A stretch of 64,000 nucleotides of DNA from Mytilisepta virgata (taxonomy: Eukaryota > Mollusca > Bivalvia > Mytilida > Mytilidae): positions 23,018,150-23,082,149 of the forward strand of contig CM051514.1 in NCBI GenBank assembly GCA_028015205.1, written 5' to 3'. The notes beneath the pieces are model-generated. The model searched no databases. It was not told the DNA's origin and saw only the letters and a list, made by a program, of their open reading frames with translations. Below, piece after piece: positions 58,440 to 64,000 of the stretch. Made by a program: the position numbers and the translations under genes. Each line of letters opens with the position of its first letter. Within the stretch, counting starts at the first letter, position 1.

Positions 58440-59030
58440 TTCACACGCTTAAACTGACAATTTTTGAAATTTGACCTGAGTGCACCCCCGGTTTAAAAAT
58501 TGATATTCGAAATCCGTATTGGGCAACTACATATTGTGTAGGACAATACTATATATAAGCAAAATGAATAAATTGAAAAATGAAAGAGAAGTTAAGATCA
58601 AAAGCTTAAATTGAACATTCAAATTTCGACCCCTGTGGAACCCGATTTTAGAAAATTCAAAAAATTCTAAAATCTTATTGCACATCTGCATATGGTGTTT
58701 GACAATACTGTATAGAAATAAAATGGATGAATTGAAAAATGAAAGAGGAGTTTAGATCACAAGATTAAATTGACTTTTTTCCGAAATTCGACCCCTGTGG
58801 GCCTAGTTTTAGAAAATCCAAATTCTAAAACCTTATTGCGCATCTGCATATAGTGTATGACAATACCGTATAAAAAATATAATGCATGAATTGTAAAATG
58901 AAAGAGGACTTTAGGTCAGAAGCTTAAATTGACAGTTTTTCGAAATTTAGAAATTAAATTCCTAAACCCAAAATTGAATGAGGTGTTGATGTCACAAGAA
59001 AGTGTGACGGACGGACGGACGGACGGAGAC
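58440..59030. repeat. Tandem repeat of about 150 bp units ending GACGGACGGACGG
   Basis: Three to four units share TTTTAGAAAATTCAAAATTC, AAAACCTTATTGCGCATCTG, GACAATACTGTATA, TGAATTGAAAAATGAAAGAGG and TCGACCCCTGTGG. The array ends AAGAAAGTGTGACGGACGG. It is a subfamily of the array at 22.7-23.7 kb. Confidence 0.75.
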
Positions 59031-59366
59031 AATCGCTATATCCCCCGACCTTCTTCAAAAGTGCGGGGATACTAGCACATTCTGTCATCTTATTCATGTA
59101 CGTTCAACCAATTTTTGCATTTCCAATAAGCTGCAATCTTGTTGGTAATTGCATTGTATTAGCTTTTAAATATATTTTATAGACCAGAATTTTAAAATAT
59201 ATAAGGGAGAGGTTTGGATACCTATAAACGTGTTTAACTCCACAACTGTCATGACTGTTCAGTGAATGTACTTATACAAAAAGGTATCAAAGGAGATATT
59301 TATAATGTTATCTAATGAAATGTATAAACCAAATTTATAAGTTTTTGTATAAATTCAGACTACACA
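59031..59366. other. Non-coding spacer
   Basis: I see nothing beyond AT-rich sequence. Confidence 0.4.
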
Positions 59367-59590
59367 GGGGGGGCCTCATTGGCCGAGTGGTGTAGGTAGT
59401 TCGTCATGACTAGTAATGATCACTAGCTTGTCAATACTGAGGTTGTGAGTTCGAATCTCACTTTTGGCAGGGTTTAGTTTAGGATTTGAGGAAACCTTAA
59501 TACCCGCGGAGGTGAACCAACCTTCGGTAGGAAAACTGGCAATCTTTGGTAGTTGAAGTCGGAGTCCATTCAACCCTTTAGTCAATTCTT
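59367..59590 (+). repeat. tRNA-derived SINE, near complete head
   Basis: GGGGGGCCTCATTGGCCGAGTGG contains an A box, and GTTGTGAGTTCGAATCTCAC contains a B box flanked by a perfect T-arm stem (GTGAG/CTCAC). The spacing is long, as in tRNAs with a large variable arm (Leu/Ser type). A unique body with ACCCGCGGAGGTGAACCAA and GGTAGGAAAACTGGCAATC follows. The head is shared with 53832. Confidence 0.8.
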
Positions 59591-60118
59591 AAATATTCTA
59601 AAACGCCTGCCGATTGCACTGCGTTCGTTGATTTGTGTGCAACTCTAAACTTATTTAAAAATATATTAGTTGTTTATTTATTTTGAATTTCATACATTTT
59701 TTCAAAAAAAATTGCTATTATTCCATTTTATCCTTGACGATTTAGTTGCGGTGGAAGATCTATGAAAAATTGACCTTGTATCTCTAACGAATATGAACAT
59801 TTTAAATATAACCTTCATATTATTTTTCATGTATTTAGGAGAAAAACAATAAATAAAAATAACAAACAACTTCGTGGTAGGTTTGTTAATTTGTAAGGCA
59901 CTTTATTTCGTTGTACCATAGAATTTCTACAATACAAAAAGTCCCCAATTGAAATTACATACATGTATATCCTGCAATATATAAACAATGTCTAACACAA
60001 AAAATTGTACCACTATTAAGTAGTTTCAAAGATTGACTTTTTTTAAGTTGCGGAGGGACTGACAACTGGAGACAGATCTTAAAAGATTATTGAACAAACT
60101 AACACTTTTTTTATAATT

Positions 60119-62643
60119 TTATTGTTCACAAATATATCCTCCTCGGTTTTCTGTTGTTGATATTTCTTCCACCAATATAGTAATGTATCCCTGATAAACA
60201 TTTATACATTAATCAAAATTGCTATAAATCAAAGGAAAACAAAACGAAATCTTAACAGAACTTATGCTTATAGAGGGAATGTTTGTGGAGTAAAACTTTG
60301 TTGAATTGGTTTGAAGTCCAGATATTTTTTTATTGTATTTTCTTAAAATGTGCAATCAAGGCTTCATAATATGTACTTTTATACACTGAATTTACCGTCC
60401 ATCTAAGGTTTTTAACATTTTAATTACATCTTATATAAGAATGCTGTAATCTGATTGGTTCATTAGTGGGGTATTGTTCACAAATATTATGCATTACAAA
60501 TGACTTCAGAGGTAGCGGGGTATTTGCCAAAATGTATTTGCACTTTTTATTCTCTGCCGTGGTATTTGCGAAAAATTCTCTGATCCGACTGCCCGGTCCG
60601 ACTGGACGTTTGAAACGTCTACATCATCACCACGTTTTTGTTTCAGCGTTTGTAGATGGATTTTATTTTGACATTACGTGTTATTAAACAGAAACATCAT
60701 GCTCGGGAGGGTATTTGCGAAAAAAAAGAAAAAAAAACCAGTCTCGATACAAAATTTCCCTCGCCCGTTGTGCTCGGGAAATTTCACGTCTCTCGACTGG
60801 TATTTTTTGCAAATACCCCTCCGGAGCATGATTTTTCTGTATAAAATTCTATAATACCAAATTTGATGCACAAGATGTTAACATTTCATCGATTTCCGAG
60901 TCATCTGTTATTCATGTTGAAAACCAAATCAACAATCTAAAACATTGAAGAGCTAATATGAGCACAATATATATTTTAATGTAAATATATGAAATCAGTC
61001 GTAATTGATTACTATGGTAAGCAGTTCTTTCATGTTTGAACTGAGAAGTGATAATTTTACTCTTATTTACTGAATAATTTATTTCAGTGTGTGTCGGCTT
61101 AATCTTTCAGATCATGTGATTTCGTTCTCCATTTTTTTTCAAATATTTGACAGCACTTCTACTACTAAATCTTTACATTATAATCTCCAGCGTAGAAGTT
61201 GTTTTATTGGAATTCAATTACTCTACCTTTATTTATCTGAAGGAGTTTGTATTTCATCAACATCGCTTCTTCAATTGTTTAAAAATTGGCCAGGTATCCT
61301 CCTTTGTGTAATCAATGTTCCTAAATAAATTACACATCTTGAATAGATATTTATTAGTTCAATACGGACCAAAAACTTTGAATGTTGGTGTATTATATTT
61401 TTGTCTTATTAATATAGTATTTACCACTCTACGATAATTAAAAGAAGCTTAAGGTTCCAAAGAGATTCTCGTCTTTTATATGACTCAATTCCTGATTTAC
61501 CCAGTTTAATCTATTTCGATCTTCTCAAAATAATCTTTTAATTTTCTGCTTTCTAATGTTTAAGTTGTCACAGCGCATAGACACATCATCGTTATAACCA
61601 CGAACAGTATGGAAGGTTGGGACGGATGATTTAGCTGTAGAGGATGTTATTAGTGTATAAGGAGAGTTGCTTTCTCTACACGCCAATTTGTTAGTTCGCT
61701 GTCAGGCTTTCCGTACTAAACGTATGACATATCTGCAATCTAACGAGAATAACTCTGCTACATGGGGACACGTTAGTATGCTGATATGAGTTGAATTCCC
61801 TAACCCATAATTGGTACCGAATATAAACCACGAACCCTGTTCTTCATTTTATTAATTGTATATTCGTATATTTTTACAATAAAACAACGAAATCGAATTT
61901 GTTTTAATTTCTATGTACTATATACCAATTTTTTGTCAATATTTGACTCGCAAGTACAGTACACTACGACAAAATCATAGAAAGAAACAGATGTTCTGAA
62001 ATGAACTTTGGGAACAAAGATTTTACAAGTAAAAAAAAAAGACATAATATAGAAACAGAAACTACGTCTGTCTGTCCAAATTTCGAAATTTATTAACAGT
62101 TTGGCAGATTATGGGAAAATTACATTTGTATAACTTTATGTGGAAGCGTTTAAAACTTCGGAAGCATGACGTTGGTCTCTGATATATCTAATTACAATTA
62201 TATAAACATAAGAAAGAAATATATAACGAATGCAGCATCTCCAGAAACTCGATCTTGGCTGATAAAATAACAACTCTGTCCAATTTTTCGAAATGGGAAT
62301 TTACAAATAACTACAAACAAATAACAATTATCATAAGTTATAGAAAACATGTGTGCCAATGAAAATCTATCATCACTATTTTCACAAAAAAATGTCATTA
62401 GTACATTTAAATCTTACATATGAAATATTCGATATATATGTCAATAAACAATGAAAAGATATTTTTTTCGAATATATCACAGAAAGTGAAATTTATCAGA
62501 AAAAGGTAAGATTATTCTAGTTCGCCTAAATTAATTAAAAATTCACCTGTTTTTTCACTCTCCTCCTTTTCGTTATTTTCGTGACATTTTCCTGGCATTA
62601 GTATACCCCAAAAAAGGACGAAGACCAACTGTGTCAAAAACAT
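60119..62643 (-). pseudogene. C-type lectin pseudogene, tandem paralogue of the gene at 50.5-53.0 kb
   Basis: All four exons are recognisable in the same order. Exon 1 (62643-62547) encodes a signal peptide, MFLTQLVFVLFWGILMPGKC, plus an acidic ENNEKEESEK linker, and is unlike exon 1 of the intact gene. Exon 2 (62310-62228) is intact and encodes CKFPFRKIGQSCYFISQD, equal in length to its paralogue. Exon 3 (61320-61227) keeps its 94 base length and splice sites but has two stops: TGA where the conserved Cys of AHC was, and TAA after the YLAN motif. Exon 4 (60190-60119) has lost about 170 bases. The deletion joins NNRKP directly to the GGYIC end, removing the sugar-binding loop and shifting frame. 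The gene therefore cannot make a lectin domain. Exon 2 similarity with a divergent exon 1 suggests a duplication followed by exon exchange or rapid change of the N-terminus. Confidence 0.9.
60430..61220. repeat. Third intron of the lectin pseudogene, with a foldback element
   Basis: A hairpin at 60689-60839 pairs CAGAAACATCATGCTC..GAGGGTATTTGCGAAAAA with TTTTTTGCAAATACCCCTCCGGAGCATGATTTTTCTG, through ACCAGTCTCGA / TCTCGACTGGT near the centre. GTATTTGC motifs outside it (60519, 60550) may be part of the same family. At about 60860-60955 lies a GATGCACAAGATG repeat also seen near 5.5 kb. The small frames are incidental. Confidence 0.7.
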
Positions 62644-63050
62644 TTCGACTGTGGTGAGTGAATTTTCTCAAATTGGAAATATTTGTCATTGTCGAATCTT
62701 TAATAAGCTCATCTTTCGATATTTATTTTTCTAAAAATAAAGATAAACGTGTAGTTCACAGAAATCCCGTTGTGTATTTCATGAAATAGTGTGAATACCG
62801 AAGTGTCAAAAGAGGGGAAGTACGTGGACAAAATGCACAACCGGAAACACGAAAAAGACGACAGAGGACAAAGGAACAAACAACACAAAAAAACCAAAAA
62901 GTGCACACAGAAACGAGCAGCACGAACTCCACCAACTCCACGTGAGTGAACTCAGGTGCTCCGGAAGGGTAAGCAGTTCCTGCTTCTTGACAGACTATTT
63001 ATTCTCCCTGCAGTTCGAAGAAGTTCAGGGATATTGTTGTAGCCCCCGTC
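62644..63050. repeat. Flank of the lectin pseudogene with an inverted retroelement tail
   Basis: About 62830-62990 contains, in reverse complement, the GCAGGAACTGCTTACCCTTC / CGGAGCACC block that also follows the RT fragment at 21.2 kb. The overlapping minus-strand frames of about 60 codons here are incidental. Confidence 0.5.
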
Positions 63051-63180
63051 TGTCTTGTGACCTTAACTCCTAATTCATTTAATTTTTTATACAGTATTGT
63101 CACATAATGTATGAAGATGCGCAATAAGATTTTAGAATTTTGATTTTCAAAAATTGCGGTCCACGGGTCGAATATCGAAT
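63050..63180 (-). repeat. Single inverted unit of the 58.4-59.0 kb tandem-repeat family
   Basis: Read on the minus strand it contains AAAATTCTAAAATCTTATTG, CGCATCTTCATACAT, GTGACAATACTGTATAAAAA and GTTAAGGTCACAAGAC, the same order as in the array. Confidence 0.65.
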
Positions 63181-64000
63181 ATTGAGAATTTAAGATTGTG
63201 TTAGAAAAAGTTCAACAATAGTGCACTACCTTTAAAAAAAATTGAATAGACGTAACGGCAACTTGCTGAATATAAATACAGTAATCTAGCTACTGCGTCT
63301 TGCAGGTTCTGAGTAAGTATGTGCCACATCCTGATTAATATCGAGCTTTGTCCTTTGCATTTCCACTAAATTTTCATTAAGACCATTAGCTTACTACGTT
63401 TACGCAAACATGAGACTGGTACAATGGGTACCATCCTAGATAAGGGAAAGGAAATATCTAATTCAATATTTATTAAAATACATAATGAAAATGACATTGC
63501 AGTTTTCTTAGTTTTTCGACCAACGATAATGTATTATTAGAAAAGGAAAGGCTAACCCGGGGATAAATCCTTTATCTACGTTTATAGCCGTGGGCATTGA
63601 GATTGAACCACCCTTCAGCACCACTGTTTGGAGTGCTTCAGGGTGGTACAGTATAATCTTAAATATTGATTATTTTTTCAGGGTAAAATTCTAGTATTTA
63701 TGAGCTATGTGTGTGGCATATATAAATATACATTGTGAAATCTTTTGTTATTTATTATAAACAATGTAATGTTTGCTAAATTATTTACTAATTTTTGTCC
63801 ACACTTTGTCCATCTTGAATTTAACTATGTGGAAAATTCAAACCATAAATTTAGTTAGAATATTTCTACAGTAACGAATATGCTCTGTATTTATATGATC
63901 TATATCACAAAAGCAGTAAAAAAAATTGATATTACAGAATGAATTCGTTTGTGTTTGCGCAGAAATATTTTAATTTGTATTGCGTTTTAGAAGATAATTA
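63181..64000. other. Non-coding, nothing recognised
   Basis: AT-rich to the window edge. A short hairpin CCACCCTTCAGCACCACTG / GAGTGCTTCAGGGTGG lies at about 63609-63647. Confidence 0.45.

Overview
The window looks like an AT-rich, gene-poor stretch of a bivalve mollusc genome, most plausibly a mussel (Mytilidae). The reasons are intron-split secreted lectin exons with GT..AG junctions, a fibrinogen-related domain, a Gly/Tyr-repeat secretory protein, and many retroelement and hairpin-repeat families of the kind I associate with bivalves. The species assignment is inference; there is no operon structure or prokaryotic signal. I can support four host loci. (1) A complete four-exon secreted C-type lectin gene on the minus strand (50477-52963). 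(2) A broken tandem paralogue about 9.7 kb away in the same orientation (60119-62643). (3) Two exons of a fibrinogen-related domain gene on the plus strand (35404-39313). (4) A Gly/Tyr/Asn-rich repeat secretory protein gene on the minus strand (13586-14373), broken here by a nonsense codon and a frameshift.

Most of the rest is transposon-derived. From left to right: 0-7.8 kb holds hairpin-headed repeats with CAAGGTCAAAGGTCA units, a long inverted repeat, a worn LINE tail and a 0.59 kb inverted-repeat element. 8.8-13.2 kb holds a duplicated segment and dispersed repeats. 17.3-20.8 kb is a GGTCA-type repeat split by a decayed Ty3/gypsy-like element (gag, zinc knuckle, protease) with a 4 bp target duplication. 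20.9-21.4 kb is an RT C-terminal remnant; 24.6-26.1 kb is a LINE 3' half with RNase H; 26.4-27.0 kb is a local tandem repeat. 32.5-34.4 kb is a BEL/Pao-like integrase split by a solo LTR of the same LTR family as the 18-20.5 kb element. 40.6-48.9 kb is an approximately 1 kb tandem array rich in CCATTTTCAAAATGG palindromes, interrupted by an almost intact LINE whose protein carries a 2A-like GDVxxNPGP motif. 53.8-57.2 kb is a SINE-like head, a 24 bp minisatellite and a LINE split by a 1.7 kb inverted-repeat transposon. 57-60 kb holds more retroelement and SINE fragments.

The host genes do not form a pathway in any provable way. C-type lectins and fibrinogen-related proteins are both secreted recognition molecules in bivalve innate immunity, so this may be a lectin-rich neighbourhood, but their proximity may be accidental. 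The most informative observations are the nested insertions, which can be ordered in time, the lectin gene/pseudogene pair, and the LINE with a 2A-like motif. I found no convincing evidence for a wholly new system.
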